NCBI GenBank assembly: GCA_030832905.1 | Contig: JAURIG010000008.1 | Coordinates: forward strand, 1 to 36,247 | Source of the DNA: Bacteroidota bacterium | GTDB taxonomy: Bacteria; Bacteroidota; Bacteroidia; NS11-12g; UBA955 | Length of the DNA stretch: 36,247 nt | Direction of reading: 5' to 3' | In this document: positions 1 to 8,507 of the stretch, piece after piece | Position numbering within the stretch: position 1 is the stretch's first letter | Layout: the number at the start of each line of letters is the position of its first letter | Program-made: the position numbers and the translations under genes | The notes under the pieces: generated by a model | Told to the model about the DNA's origin: nothing | What the model saw: only the letters and a program-made list of their open reading frames with translations | Databases searched by the model: none

Positions 1-220
1 TAAAATCAATAGGTGTAAGCTTATTGTTAAGTCCCATAACTGCAGCAGGTGCAAACACAGAATCAAACTCAACTTGAGCAGTGATTTGCAATTGAAACTG
101 ATTGGTATCTAAAACAGTGTTTTTAACGAAATAAGACTCCGCTGTGGTATACACAATTGCCTGCTTTTTAGCAGAACAAGCAGCACATGAAAGCAAAGCC
201 AAAATGAAAAGCAAACGCAT
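1..220 (-). CDS. Putative lipoprotein, N-terminal part only
   Basis: This gene is too short for the ORF track because it runs off the left edge. Reading the minus strand from an ATG at 220 gives an open frame to base 1 that begins MRLLFILALLSCAACSAKKQ. The start is a short hydrophobic signal followed by Cys in a lipobox-like context (ALLSC or SCAAC), so a lipid-anchored envelope protein is likely. The next roughly 50 residues match no family I recognise. It is divergent from ftcD. A consensus TAnnTTTG box lies directly upstream, so close that the transcript would have almost no leader. The function is unknown. Confidence 0.7.
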   Translation of the reverse strand, partial: MRLLFILALLSCAACSAKKQAIVYTTAESYFVKNTVLDTNQFQLQITAQVEFDSVFAPAAVMGLNNKLTPIDF

Positions 221-224
221 AAAA

Positions 225-253
225 CAAATTTAATTGAATTAGCCTACTTACAA
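225..253 (-). promoter_or_regulatory. Bacteroidota-type promoter for the minus-strand lipoprotein
   Basis: On the minus strand TTG (253-251), an 18-nt spacer and TAAATTTG (232-225) match the TTG/TAnnTTTG consensus of the main sigma factor in Bacteroidota. The box ends only 4 nt before the ATG at 220, so transcription would begin at or next to the start codon. Confidence 0.55.
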
Positions 254-290
254 CTATTTTTTTAGCTGATTTTCCGTTTATTTTGCATCA

Positions 291-1982
291 ATGAATCAGC
301 AAATTATTGAATGCGTACCGAATTTTAGCGAAGGCGTAGATGCTAATGTGATCAAACAAATTACCAATGCCATTGAATCTGTTGATGGTGTTAGGCTTCT
401 GCATGTGGACATGGGCAAAGCTACCAACAGAACGGTGGTTACCTTTGCAGGTGAACCAGCTCAAGTGGTAGAAGCGGCCTTTCTAGGCATACAAAAAGCG
501 GCAGAACTCATAGACATGCGCCACCACAAAGGGGAACATCCGCGCATGGGTGCAACAGACGTTTGCCCTTTGGTTCCTGTTAGCAATATCAGTATGGAAG
601 AAACAGCTGAATGGGCTAAAAAATTAGGCGCACGCGTTGGCAATGAATTAAACATACCAGTCTATTTGTATGAAGCTGCTCAAAGCAATCCTGAGCGCAA
701 AAACTTATCAGTTATTAGAGCAGGTGAATACGAAGGCTTTGCTAAAAAAATTCAAGAACCAGCTTGGCAACCAGACTATGGCCCAAATACTTTACCTGCT
801 AAACACGGTGCCACTGTTATAGGTGCAAGAGATTTCTTAATTGCCTACAATATCAACCTCAACACCAAATCAACGCGTATAGCCAACAGAATTGCCTTTG
901 ATGTTAGAGAAGCTGGCCGTGTAAAACGTGAAGGCAATCCCATTTCAGGCAAGATTGTAACAGATGCCAATGGCGAACCAGTAAGGATACCAGGCACTTT
1001 AAAATCTGTTAAAGCAATAGGTTGGTACATTGAAGAATATGGTATGGCTCAAATCAGTATGAACCTTACCAACTATAACATCACATCTATTCACCAAGCG
1101 TTTGATGAAGTCTGCAAAAAAGCCCAAGAGCGCGGTGTTATTGTAACCGGCAGTGAATTGGTAGGTCTATTACCATTGCAACCCATACTTGACGCTGGAA
1201 AATACTATCTACAAAAACAAGGTAGAAGCATTGGCGTCAGTCAAAATGAATTGATTGAAATTGCTATTCAGTCTTTAGGCTTGAATCAATTAAGTCCGTT
1301 CAATCCTCAAGAACGCATTATTGAATACGCCCTCAAACAAAACAGCGGCAAACAACTCGTAGACCTCAGCATCACAGACTTTGTAAATGAAACAGCCAGC
1401 GAGAGCCCTGCTCCAGGTGGTGGATCTGTTAGTGCACTATGTGCTGCAATCGGCACAGGTTTAGGCGCAATGGTGGCCAATTTAAGTGCAGATAAACGCG
1501 GTTGGGAAGACCGCACAGAAGAGTTCTCTTCATGGGCTGCAAAAGCACAAGACATCAAAGACCAACTCTTATACCTCATTGACGAAGACACTAAAGCCTT
1601 TAATGGCATTATGAATGCCTTTCAATTACCTAAAAGCACAGATCAAGAAAAAGCACTGCGATCTGCCGCTATTGAATCAGCTTCAGTTTATGCCACAGAA
1701 ATTCCATTAAAAACCATGCAAGTTGCCTACTCTGCCATTCCTTGTTTGGAGTATATGGTCAACAATGGTAACCCCAACAGTATAACCGATGCTGGTGTAG
1801 GTTTACTCTGCATTAAAACAGCCGTTAGAGGCGCCTATTTCAATGTGATGGTAAATGCCAAAGGTTTAAAAAACAAAGCGCAAGCAGAAGGCTTTGCCAA
1901 TGAAGCCAAAACCATTTTGGCCAAGAACCACCAAGAGATTGATGCCATCCTTGAAGCAGTTGAAAAAGCTGTAGCGTTTTAA
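291..1982 (+). CDS. ftcD: Bifunctional glutamate formimidoyltransferase / formimidoyltetrahydrofolate cyclodeaminase
   Basis: This enzyme moves the formimino group of formiminoglutamate to tetrahydrofolate and then cyclodeaminates it to methenyl-THF, linking histidine breakdown to one-carbon folate metabolism in the cytoplasm. Residues 1 to about 300 are the formiminotransferase N and C domains, with the HKGEHPRMGATDV segment placing the catalytic His at residue 83, close to His82 of the mammalian enzyme. A linker of roughly 60 residues leads to the cyclodeaminase domain (about 365-560), which opens with ESPAPGGGSVSAL. The length of 563 aa fits the fused mammalian-type protein (about 541 aa). 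It starts at an ATG and is the first gene of a closely spaced plus-strand run through fabD. No other histidine-utilisation genes are in the window. Confidence 0.95.
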   Translation: MNQQIIECVPNFSEGVDANVIKQITNAIESVDGVRLLHVDMGKATNRTVVTFAGEPAQVVEAAFLGIQKAAELIDMRHHKGEHPRMGATDVCPLVPVSNISMEETAEWAKKLGARVGNELNIPVYLYEAAQSNPERKNLSVIRAGEYEGFAKKIQEPAWQPDYGPNTLPAKHGATVIGARDFLIAYNINLNTKSTRIANRIAFDVREAGRVKREGNPISGKIVTDANGEPVRIPGTLKSVKAIGWYIEEYGMAQISMNLTNYNITSIHQAFDEVCKKAQERGVIVTGSELVGLLPLQPILDAGKYYLQKQGRSIGVSQNELIEIAIQSLGLNQLSPFNPQERIIEYALKQNSGKQLVDLSITDFVNETASESPAPGGGSVSALCAAIGTGLGAMVANLSADKRGWEDRTEEFSSWAAKAQDIKDQLLYLIDEDTKAFNGIMNAFQLPKSTDQEKALRSAAIESASVYATEIPLKTMQVAYSAIPCLEYMVNNGNPNSITDAGVGLLCIKTAVRGAYFNVMVNAKGLKNKAQAEGFANEAKTILAKNHQEIDAILEAVEKAVAF

Positions 1983-2014
1983 AACATTTAGAGGTTTAAA
2001 TTGTCATATCTAAT

Positions 2015-2494
2015 ATGGCCATTTATTCCATTACCTCCGTTCAAAAATTACCCATCAGCTTAGACCAAGCTTGGGCATTTTTATCGTCTCCTCATAATTT
2101 AAAAACCATCACCCCACCACATATGGGATTTAAAATCACCAATGAAGTGGCGCCTACAGACACCATGTTTGCCGGGCAAATTATCGTTTATAAATTATCG
2201 CCCCTGAAAGGTTATACCACCGAATGGGTAACAGAAATCACCCATGTTAAAAATGGCGAATACTTTATTGATGAACAAAGGTTTGGGCCTTATGCGTTGT
2301 GGCATCACAAACACAGTTTAACACCCATTGAAGGCGGCGTGTTAATGCACGATGTTGTTCACTATAAATTACCACTTGGTTTTTTAGGCAGAATAGCCCA
2401 CGCCCTATTTGTAAAGAAACAAATTCAGAACATCTTCGACTACCGCACTCAACAACTTGAATTGTTATTTGGAATCTACCCAGCGGCCAAGTAA
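2015..2494 (+). CDS. SRPBCC family (START-like, polyketide cyclase/dehydrase-type) protein
   Basis: A 159-aa protein without signal peptide or membrane segment. The N-terminal pattern IYSITSVQKLPISLDQAWAF followed by an SSPHNLKTITPP segment is typical of SRPBCC proteins, a helix-grip fold with a hydrophobic ligand cavity. The late VVHYKLPLGFLGRIAH segment and C-terminal helix also fit. The ligand is unknown, and family membership does not predict an enzymatic reaction. It begins 32 bp after ftcD and ends 11 bp before the YjbR-like gene, so cotranscription with both is likely. Confidence 0.8.
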   Translation: MAIYSITSVQKLPISLDQAWAFLSSPHNLKTITPPHMGFKITNEVAPTDTMFAGQIIVYKLSPLKGYTTEWVTEITHVKNGEYFIDEQRFGPYALWHHKHSLTPIEGGVLMHDVVHYKLPLGFLGRIAHALFVKKQIQNIFDYRTQQLELLFGIYPAAK

Positions 2495-2505
2495 TTTTGA
2501 AGCGC

Positions 2506-2895
2506 ATGGCGCTTGACATCGAATCCTTCAGAAACTATTGCCTAAGCCTTGACTACGTTTGGGAAGATTGTCCGTTTGGGCCTGACCACTTAGTGTTTAA
2601 AATTCATAAAAAAATGTTTGCCTTGTGCAGTATCTCTGATTTTAGCGCGGTTAATTTAAAGTGTGATCCGGAGCAAGCCGTTGAATTACGCGAGGCCTAT
2701 CCCGATCAAATCAAAGCAGCTTGGCACATGAATAAAACCCATTGGAACACCATTGATGCCAATACTTTACCTGCCCCACTCATACAAAGCTTAACCTTAA
2801 ACAGTTATGAGTTGGTTAAAAAAAGTTTGAGCAAAAAAGCCAAGGCTGAATTGGCTTTTGATAATTCCTATAAAACCACTAACATTGAAACCTAA
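2506..2895 (+). CDS. MmcQ/YjbR family protein
   Basis: The ORF track begins at a TTG (2497). I prefer the ATG at 2506, which gives 129 aa starting MALDIESFRNYCLSLDYVWE, the usual N-terminus for this family of about 115-130 aa. The FGPDHLVFKIHKKMFAL core and the later KTHWNTIDA segment are diagnostic. MmcQ/YjbR proteins have a CyaY-like fold and are often labelled DNA-binding, but their biological role is poorly defined. The gene is 11 bp from the SRPBCC gene and 2 bp before fabD, which indicates an operon. There is no sign of damage. Confidence 0.85.
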   Translation: MALDIESFRNYCLSLDYVWEDCPFGPDHLVFKIHKKMFALCSISDFSAVNLKCDPEQAVELREAYPDQIKAAWHMNKTHWNTIDANTLPAPLIQSLTLNSYELVKKSLSKKAKAELAFDNSYKTTNIET

Positions 2896-2897
2896 TT

Positions 2898-3776
2898 ATG
2901 AGTAAAAGAGCATATGTATTTCCAGGTCAAGGTGCCCAATTTGTAGGCATGGGAAAAGACCTTTACGAACAACATCCATTGGCTAAAACCATGTTTGATC
3001 AAGCCAATGAAATCTTAGGCTTTAACATTACTGAAGAAATGTTCAACGGTACTGATGAAGGGCTTAAGCAAACCCGTATTACGCAACCAGCTGTATTTTT
3101 GCATTCTGTTATTGCTGCCAAATGTTTAGGTGATAGCTTTCAACCTGATATGGTTGCAGGCCACAGCTTAGGCGAATTTTCTGCCTTGGTAGCCAACGGT
3201 GTTTTGAGTTTTGAAGACGGCTTAAAACTCGTTTACAAACGCGCTATGGCGATGCAAGCTGCCTGCGAACTTAAACCAAGTACAATGGCCGCTGTTTTAG
3301 GTCTTGAAGACGAAAAAGTTGAAGCCATTTGCGAAGGCATAGAAAACGGTGTGGTAGTAGCAGCCAATTACAATTGCCCTGGTCAATTAGTGATTTCAGG
3401 TGATGTAGATGCCATTAACAACGCTTGCGAACAACTTAAAGCAGCAGGTGCTAAACGCGCTTTGGTATTACAAGTTGGCGGTGCCTTCCATTCGCCATTA
3501 ATGAAGCCCGCTGAAGACGAATTGGCTCAAGCCATAGAACAAACTCAATTCAACACCCCAATCTGCCCAGTATACCAAAACGTTAGTGCAGAAGCCGTGT
3601 CTAATCCTAATCTGATCAAAGCCAATTTACTTAAACAATTGACTGCCCCCGTTAAATGGACTCAATGTGTGCAAGCGATGGTTAAAGACGGTGCTACACA
3701 ATTCACTGAATTAGGCCCTGGCAAAGTATTGCAAGGCTTGGTGAAAAAGATTGCCCCTGAAGTTGAAATCATTTAA
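2898..3776 (+). CDS. fabD: Malonyl-CoA:ACP transacylase
   Basis: FabD transfers malonate from CoA to acyl carrier protein, supplying the extender unit for type II fatty acid synthesis. The 292-aa product has the N-terminal GQGAQ oxyanion motif, the nucleophile elbow GHSLGE with catalytic Ser90, and the GGAFHSPLM segment near residue 198 carrying the catalytic His. The length matches E. coli FabD (309 aa). It starts 2 bp after the YjbR-like gene and is the last gene of the run, followed by a terminator. No other fab genes are adjacent, so in this genome fabD is separate from the usual fab cluster. Confidence 0.96.
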   Translation: MSKRAYVFPGQGAQFVGMGKDLYEQHPLAKTMFDQANEILGFNITEEMFNGTDEGLKQTRITQPAVFLHSVIAAKCLGDSFQPDMVAGHSLGEFSALVANGVLSFEDGLKLVYKRAMAMQAACELKPSTMAAVLGLEDEKVEAICEGIENGVVVAANYNCPGQLVISGDVDAINNACEQLKAAGAKRALVLQVGGAFHSPLMKPAEDELAQAIEQTQFNTPICPVYQNVSAEAVSNPNLIKANLLKQLTAPVKWTQCVQAMVKDGATQFTELGPGKVLQGLVKKIAPEVEII

Positions 3777-3796
3777 TTATAAAACCCTAATACAAC

Positions 3797-3830
3797 AAAA
3801 AAGGCTGCCAATATTGACAGCCTTTTTTTA
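3797..3830. terminator. Bidirectional terminator between fabD and maeB
   Basis: AAAAAAGGCTG and CAGCCTTTTTTT flank a short AT-rich loop, with one C/A mismatch inside the extended stem. The A-run on one side and T-run on the other let it work for both convergent genes. Confidence 0.8.
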
Positions 3831-3843
3831 TGCCTTAAGCTAA

Positions 3844-6108
3844 TTACTTTTTAGATTGAGCATCAATAACTGCTACTGCTACCATGTTCACTATTTCGCG
3901 CACAGAGCTGCCCAATTGTAAGAAGTGTACTGATTTATCAAAGCCCAACAATACTGGACCCATGCTTTCGGCACCGGCAAAGCTTTGAGCAAATTTATAA
4001 GCAATATTACCGGCCGCTAAATTGGGGAATATGAAAGTGTTGACGTCTTTGTCAACCAATTTACTGAAAGGGAAATTCTCTTTCATTAAATCGCGATTCA
4101 TTGCAAAATTGGCTTGAATATCGCCATCAATAATCATATCCGGATGATTGTTGTGCAAGTACTCAACAGCTTTAGCCACCTTGCTTGGCACCTCGCCACT
4201 GGCGCTGCCAAAATTGCTATAACTCAACATTGCCATTACAGGTTTCACACCAAGTTTTAATATTTCAGCTTGTGTGGTTCTGGCAATTTCAACCAGTTCT
4301 TCTGCACTTGGATCAATGTTTACCGTTGTATCAGAAAAGAAGTAAGGTCCTTTTTTAGTCATGATGATGTACATGCCAGAAATTCTGCTCACACCAGTTT
4401 CACGACCAATGATCTGCATAGCAGGTTTTAATGACTTAGGATAGTTCTTAGTTAAGCCTGAAATAAAGGCATCGCATTCACCCTCGCTCACCATCATGCA
4501 ACCATAGTAGTTTCTATCGCGCATTAACTTAACAGACTCATAAATGTTAACCCCTTTGCGTTGGCGCTTTTCAAAAAACTTCTTGCCATAAGCTTCGCGT
4601 TGGGCATCTTCTAATAAAGGATCAATGATCTTAACATCGCCCAAATCAATGCTATGCGCTTCCATTAATGCCTTAATTTTTTCAACATTACCCAAAAGCA
4701 CAGGTATAGCAATACCCTCCTCTTTTGAAATTTGAGCAGCCTTTAAAATTTTAATGTTATCCGCTTCAGCAAACACCACTTGTTTTGGTGCTTTTCTGGC
4801 TTGTGCCATCATGCGTCTGATGAATTTATTGTCTAAACCTAAACGGTTTCTGAGTTCTAGTTTATAGTCATCCCAGTTGTCTATTTTTATTTGTGCCACA
4901 CCACTATCTATAGCTGCTTTAGCAACTGCAGGACTAACTGTTTCTATCAAACGTGGATCAATTGGTTTTGGAATTATGTATTGGCGTCCGAACTCTAAAG
5001 CCTTTTCATTGTAGGCCATCATTACAGACTCTGGCACTGGCTCTTTGGCCAAACTAGCAATCGCTTTTACAGCAGCTAATTTCATGGCTTCATTAATGGC
5101 AGTAGCTCTTACGTCAAGAGCACCTCTGAAAATGAATGGAAAACCTAAAACATTATTCACCTGGTTAGGATAATCGCTTCTGCCAGTAGCCACAATTATA
5201 TCTGGTCTTGAGGCAATGGCTAAATCATAAGCAATTTCAGGGTCAGGGTTGGCCATGGCAAATACAATAGGATCTTGAGCCATGCTTCTGATCATATCTT
5301 GCGATAATATATTGGCTTTAGATAAACCAACAAATACATCGGCGCCATTCATGGCTTCTTCGAGGGTATTGGTTGTTGTGCTGTTAACAAAAAACTGTTT
5401 GTATTCATCAAGATCAGTTCTTGAAGTGTTCAAAGTGCCTTTGCTATCAAGCATGATGAGGTTTTCTTTTTTAACCCCTAAGGCAATAAACAATTTACTA
5501 CAGCTCATAGCACTGGCACCAGCACCATTCACTACCATTTTAATTTTATCAATTGGCTTATTAACCAATTCCAAAGCATTCAACAAGGCAGCACCACTAA
5601 TAATGGCAGTACCGTGCTGGTCATCATGCATGATAGGAATGTTTAACTCTTCTTTTAATCTGGTTTCAATTTCAAAACACTCAGGTGCTTTAATGTCTTC
5701 TAAGTTAATGCCACCAAAAGTAGGCTCCATGGCCTTAACACATTGAATAAATCCATCCACATCTTTAGCGTTTAATTCAATATCAAACACATCAATGTCT
5801 GCAAATATTTTAAACAATACACCCTTGCCCTCCATCACTGGTTTGGAAGCCTCTGGGCCTATATCGCCCAAGCCTAAAACGGCTGTACCGTTACTGATAA
5901 CTGCCACCAAATTGCCTTTGGCGGTGTATTTATAAACATCACTGGTGTTTTCTGCAATTTTTAAACAAGGCTCTGCAACGCCAGGAGAGTATGCCAAACT
6001 CAAATCTCTTTTGGTTTGAGTTGGTTTTGTAGACACCACTTCAATCTTACCGGGTCTACCCGAACTGTGATAATCTAAGGCGTCTTTTTGTAATTTAGAA
6101 TGACTCAT
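3844..6108 (-). CDS. maeB: NADP-dependent malic enzyme with phosphotransacetylase-like C-terminal domain
   Basis: Decarboxylates malate to pyruvate with reduction of NADP. The first roughly 415 residues form the malic domain ([50 protein letters not shown]). Residues from about 430 to the end form the phosphate acetyl/butyryltransferase-like domain found in MaeB, thought to bind acetyl-CoA for allosteric control rather than catalyse transfer. The ORF track starts at TTG 6147. The ATG at 6108 gives [16 protein letters not shown] and 754 aa, matching E. coli MaeB (759 aa, beginning similarly), so I prefer it. The gene is monocistronic, convergent with fabD and divergent from the RidA-like gene. 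Confidence 0.94.
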   Translation of the reverse strand: MSHSKLQKDALDYHSSGRPGKIEVVSTKPTQTKRDLSLAYSPGVAEPCLKIAENTSDVYKYTAKGNLVAVISNGTAVLGLGDIGPEASKPVMEGKGVLFKIFADIDVFDIELNAKDVDGFIQCVKAMEPTFGGINLEDIKAPECFEIETRLKEELNIPIMHDDQHGTAIISGAALLNALELVNKPIDKIKMVVNGAGASAMSCSKLFIALGVKKENLIMLDSKGTLNTSRTDLDEYKQFFVNSTTTNTLEEAMNGADVFVGLSKANILSQDMIRSMAQDPIVFAMANPDPEIAYDLAIASRPDIIVATGRSDYPNQVNNVLGFPFIFRGALDVRATAINEAMKLAAVKAIASLAKEPVPESVMMAYNEKALEFGRQYIIPKPIDPRLIETVSPAVAKAAIDSGVAQIKIDNWDDYKLELRNRLGLDNKFIRRMMAQARKAPKQVVFAEADNIKILKAAQISKEEGIAIPVLLGNVEKIKALMEAHSIDLGDVKIIDPLLEDAQREAYGKKFFEKRQRKGVNIYESVKLMRDRNYYGCMMVSEGECDAFISGLTKNYPKSLKPAMQIIGRETGVSRISGMYIIMTKKGPYFFSDTTVNIDPSAEELVEIARTTQAEILKLGVKPVMAMLSYSNFGSASGEVPSKVAKAVEYLHNNHPDMIIDGDIQANFAMNRDLMKENFPFSKLVDKDVNTFIFPNLAAGNIAYKFAQSFAGAESMGPVLLGFDKSVHFLQLGSSVREIVNMVAVAVIDAQSKK

Positions 6109-6341
6109 ATCTTCATGCGAAGTAAGAACTTTTTTTTTGAAATTCAACCTTTAAATTCAATGACTTATACCCGATGAATACAAATAAATTCAAACCCTTG
6201 TATTTTGTGGAGAGATATTGCAAAAAATTAGCGTAATTCGTTGCATTAAACGAAGTAAACTTGTGCATTTTAGCAGACGTTTAACGAACTTTTGCAAACA
6301 TTTGTAAACCCTTCGAAAAATCAACAATTCCTGAAAATACA

Positions 6342-6758
6342 ATGGATCAAAATAGTGTAGAATCGAGCAAAGCGCCAGAACCAGTTGGTTTATATCCTCA
6401 CGCACGCCGCGTTGGTAATTTATTATTTTTAAGCGGTGTAGGACCGCGTGAAAGAGGCAGCAAAACCATTCAAGGTGTGGAATTAGATGCCAATAACAAT
6501 ATTGTTAGTTATGACATTGCTAAGCAATGTCACAGTGTGTTTCAAAACATCAAATACATTTTAGAAGATGCTGGCAGCAGTTGGGATAAAATCGTTGACG
6601 TAACGGTGTTTTTAACCAATATGAAAGATGACTTCCCAATTTACAATAAAATATGGGCAGAGTATTTTGCTGAAAACCCACCTTGCAGAACGACCTTAGA
6701 AATCAATTGTTTGCCAACCCCTATTGGCATTGAATTGAAAGTAATTGCTACGATTTAA
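6342..6758 (+). CDS. RidA/YjgF family protein, 2-aminomuconate deaminase-like
   Basis: A 138-aa single-domain RidA/YER057c/UK114-type protein. The late PPCRTTLEINCLPTPIGIEL segment carries the family's conserved Arg, which binds the substrate carboxylate in RidA. The motifs IAKQCHSVFQNIKYILEDAG, VDVTVFLTNMKDDF and YNKIWAEYF resemble the 2-aminomuconate deaminase branch, which acts in the 3-hydroxyanthranilate part of tryptophan catabolism, more than the generic imine-deaminase RidA. No other kynurenine-pathway gene is in the window, so the substrate is an inference. It stands alone and its stop codon abuts the stop of cdsA on the other strand with no intervening base. Confidence 0.82.
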   Translation: MDQNSVESSKAPEPVGLYPHARRVGNLLFLSGVGPRERGSKTIQGVELDANNNIVSYDIAKQCHSVFQNIKYILEDAGSSWDKIVDVTVFLTNMKDDFPIYNKIWAEYFAENPPCRTTLEINCLPTPIGIELKVIATI

Positions 6759-7571
6759 TTACAAGAGTAAATAATAGCAAAAAGTTGTAAATGGTAGGGA
6801 TATCAGCAACGCATCAAATCGATCTAATATACCACCATGCCCAGGTAAAATGGTACCTGAATCTTTAATTTGAAATTCTCTCTTGAGCATACTTTCTACT
6901 AAGTCGCCCAAGGTGCCGAAGACTACGCTGCATAAAGCCACTATAAGGTTGACTTTCATTGGTATGTGAAAATAATGCGAAAGCAGCACAGAAAAACCGC
7001 AGGTTAATACCAAGCCACCAATAAAGCCTTCCCAGGTTTTTCCGGGAGAAACCGCTTCATATAGTTTATGCTTACCAAGCAGTTTGCCACTTAAATAGGC
7101 AAAGGTATCACTGCACCAAATGAGTACAAATAAATTCAAGGCCAAGAAGGGCATGTATACTGTTTGAGGCGATTCTTGGCTCGGCTCCAATTGAAAGGTG
7201 CTTGCATGGAAAAAAAACAAAGGCAAAGCAATGTAAAATAAGCCACTAAATAAATAAGCCAATCGCTTCCACTCTCTGTTTTTAGACAATAGCACAGTAA
7301 AGGCAGCCATTGGAAACAAAAGCGGTAATGCATTAACGACCCAATCATCCAACCAATATTTAAGGCAAACGACACCTAAACCAATACCCATAAATAGTAA
7401 ATGAGCATAGCTGAGTTGTCCTTGGAATACGATAGTATAATATTCCTTCATGCCAAATAAACAGATGGCGCACAAGAGTATTAAAAAGCTGAATTCATTA
7501 TAGAGCGTAAGACCACAAATGGCCGCTACAAAAAAGACACCGGTGATTGCTCTTTGAGTAAAATTATTCAT
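6759..7571 (-). CDS. cdsA: Phosphatidate cytidylyltransferase (CDP-diacylglycerol synthase)
   Basis: CdsA converts phosphatidic acid and CTP to CDP-diacylglycerol, the branch point of phospholipid synthesis, in the inner membrane. The 270-aa protein is strongly hydrophobic with about seven membrane segments. Near its C-terminus is the CTP-transferase signature, seen as SMLKREFQIKD followed by LPGHGGILDRFD. The length matches the family (about 270-285 aa). The start ATG overlaps the end of the upstream CPBP protease gene by 8 bp, so the two are probably translated from one transcript. The downstream enzyme pssA lies elsewhere in the window. Confidence 0.95.
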   Translation of the reverse strand: MNNFTQRAITGVFFVAAICGLTLYNEFSFLILLCAICLFGMKEYYTIVFQGQLSYAHLLFMGIGLGVVCLKYWLDDWVVNALPLLFPMAAFTVLLSKNREWKRLAYLFSGLFYIALPLFFFHASTFQLEPSQESPQTVYMPFLALNLFVLIWCSDTFAYLSGKLLGKHKLYEAVSPGKTWEGFIGGLVLTCGFSVLLSHYFHIPMKVNLIVALCSVVFGTLGDLVESMLKREFQIKDSGTILPGHGGILDRFDALLISLPFTTFCYYLLL

Positions 7572-8478
7572 GAGTGGCTGTAGGTTTTGATATTTGATTT
7601 AAACGCACAAAAGTAGCAGTGAGCATTAATACACTAATGACAACCAATAGCCAATGTGGTTGAAATTCATCTTTACTCACTTGCTGAACGAAATCAGATT
7701 GATTTTGATAGTAATACATTAAGACCGCTAAAGCATTGTTGCAAAAATGTATGGCAATGCTTACCCATATACTTTTACTGAAATAAAACGTGTAGCCTAA
7801 AATCAAGGCCAAGAAAAACATTGGTATGATTTGCTCCAGATTAAAGTGAATAAGCGTAAAAATTAAACTGCTTAACCATATCCCTACGTGGTGTTTTTGA
7901 GTCCATTTGATTAGAAGGGATTGCAAAGTGCCTCTGAAAAAAATCTCTTCAAATAAAGCGGGCAATAAGGCAATTACAAACAGATTTAAAAACAAATCCG
8001 ACACTGAGTGCATGGCCAACATGCGCTCTAAAATGGCTTTGGTTTGAAAGGCATTAAAGGCATCTTGTATACTTTTAGGCAATTGAATACTGTGGTTCAA
8101 TTGAATGAGTTGTATGGAAATGATTTGCGCAGCAATAAATACCAATGGCAAATACAACCATACTTTGCTTTGCCCTTTTTGAAACTGCCAAAACGAATTG
8201 ACCGGATAATTTCTGATTTTACAAAAAAGAAAGGCTGAAACCACCCAAGCGCCAAATGTGGCAAACACGTTGTAGAATTTTAACAAACCAATGGCATTGT
8301 CTAAACTGCTTTGACTTTGTATGGTCTGTAAAACCTCTGAAATGTCTTGGTGAGTTAGGCCCGCAGCTACAACAATACCCAATAAACTAAACACCACTGC
8401 AGACACAATGAGTAAACCAATTAAGATTAAAATGTCAGCGAAGTATTGAATTCTGTTGCCTTGGTTGTAATTTTGCAT
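7564..8478 (-). CDS. CPBP family intramembrane glutamic endopeptidase
   Basis: This CAAX-protease/bacteriocin-processing family membrane protein has about seven or eight hydrophobic segments. The family's catalytic motifs are present in order: EEIFFRG (the EExxxR motif), FTLIHFNLEQ (FxxxH) and HFCNNALAV (HxxxN). The ORF track extends to 8586 and overlaps dusB, but the ATG at 8478 gives a 304-aa protein starting MQNYNQGN just before the first membrane helix and removes the overlap. The substrate is unknown; bacterial members have been linked to peptide processing, self-immunity and protein anchoring. It precedes cdsA with an 8-bp overlap. Confidence 0.88.
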   Translation of the reverse strand: MQNYNQGNRIQYFADILILIGLLIVSAVVFSLLGIVVAAGLTHQDISEVLQTIQSQSSLDNAIGLLKFYNVFATFGAWVVSAFLFCKIRNYPVNSFWQFQKGQSKVWLYLPLVFIAAQIISIQLIQLNHSIQLPKSIQDAFNAFQTKAILERMLAMHSVSDLFLNLFVIALLPALFEEIFFRGTLQSLLIKWTQKHHVGIWLSSLIFTLIHFNLEQIIPMFFLALILGYTFYFSKSIWVSIAIHFCNNALAVLMYYYQNQSDFVQQVSKDEFQPHWLLVVISVLMLTATFVRLNQISKPTATHE

Positions 8479-8507
8479 CCCTAGTTCGTTTATGAGTATT
8501 TGCAAAT

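Noticed and set aside
5282-5746. 154-aa plus-strand ORF antisense to the malic enzyme gene
   Set aside because: It lies fully inside maeB on the other strand, with no start context and no recognisable domain.
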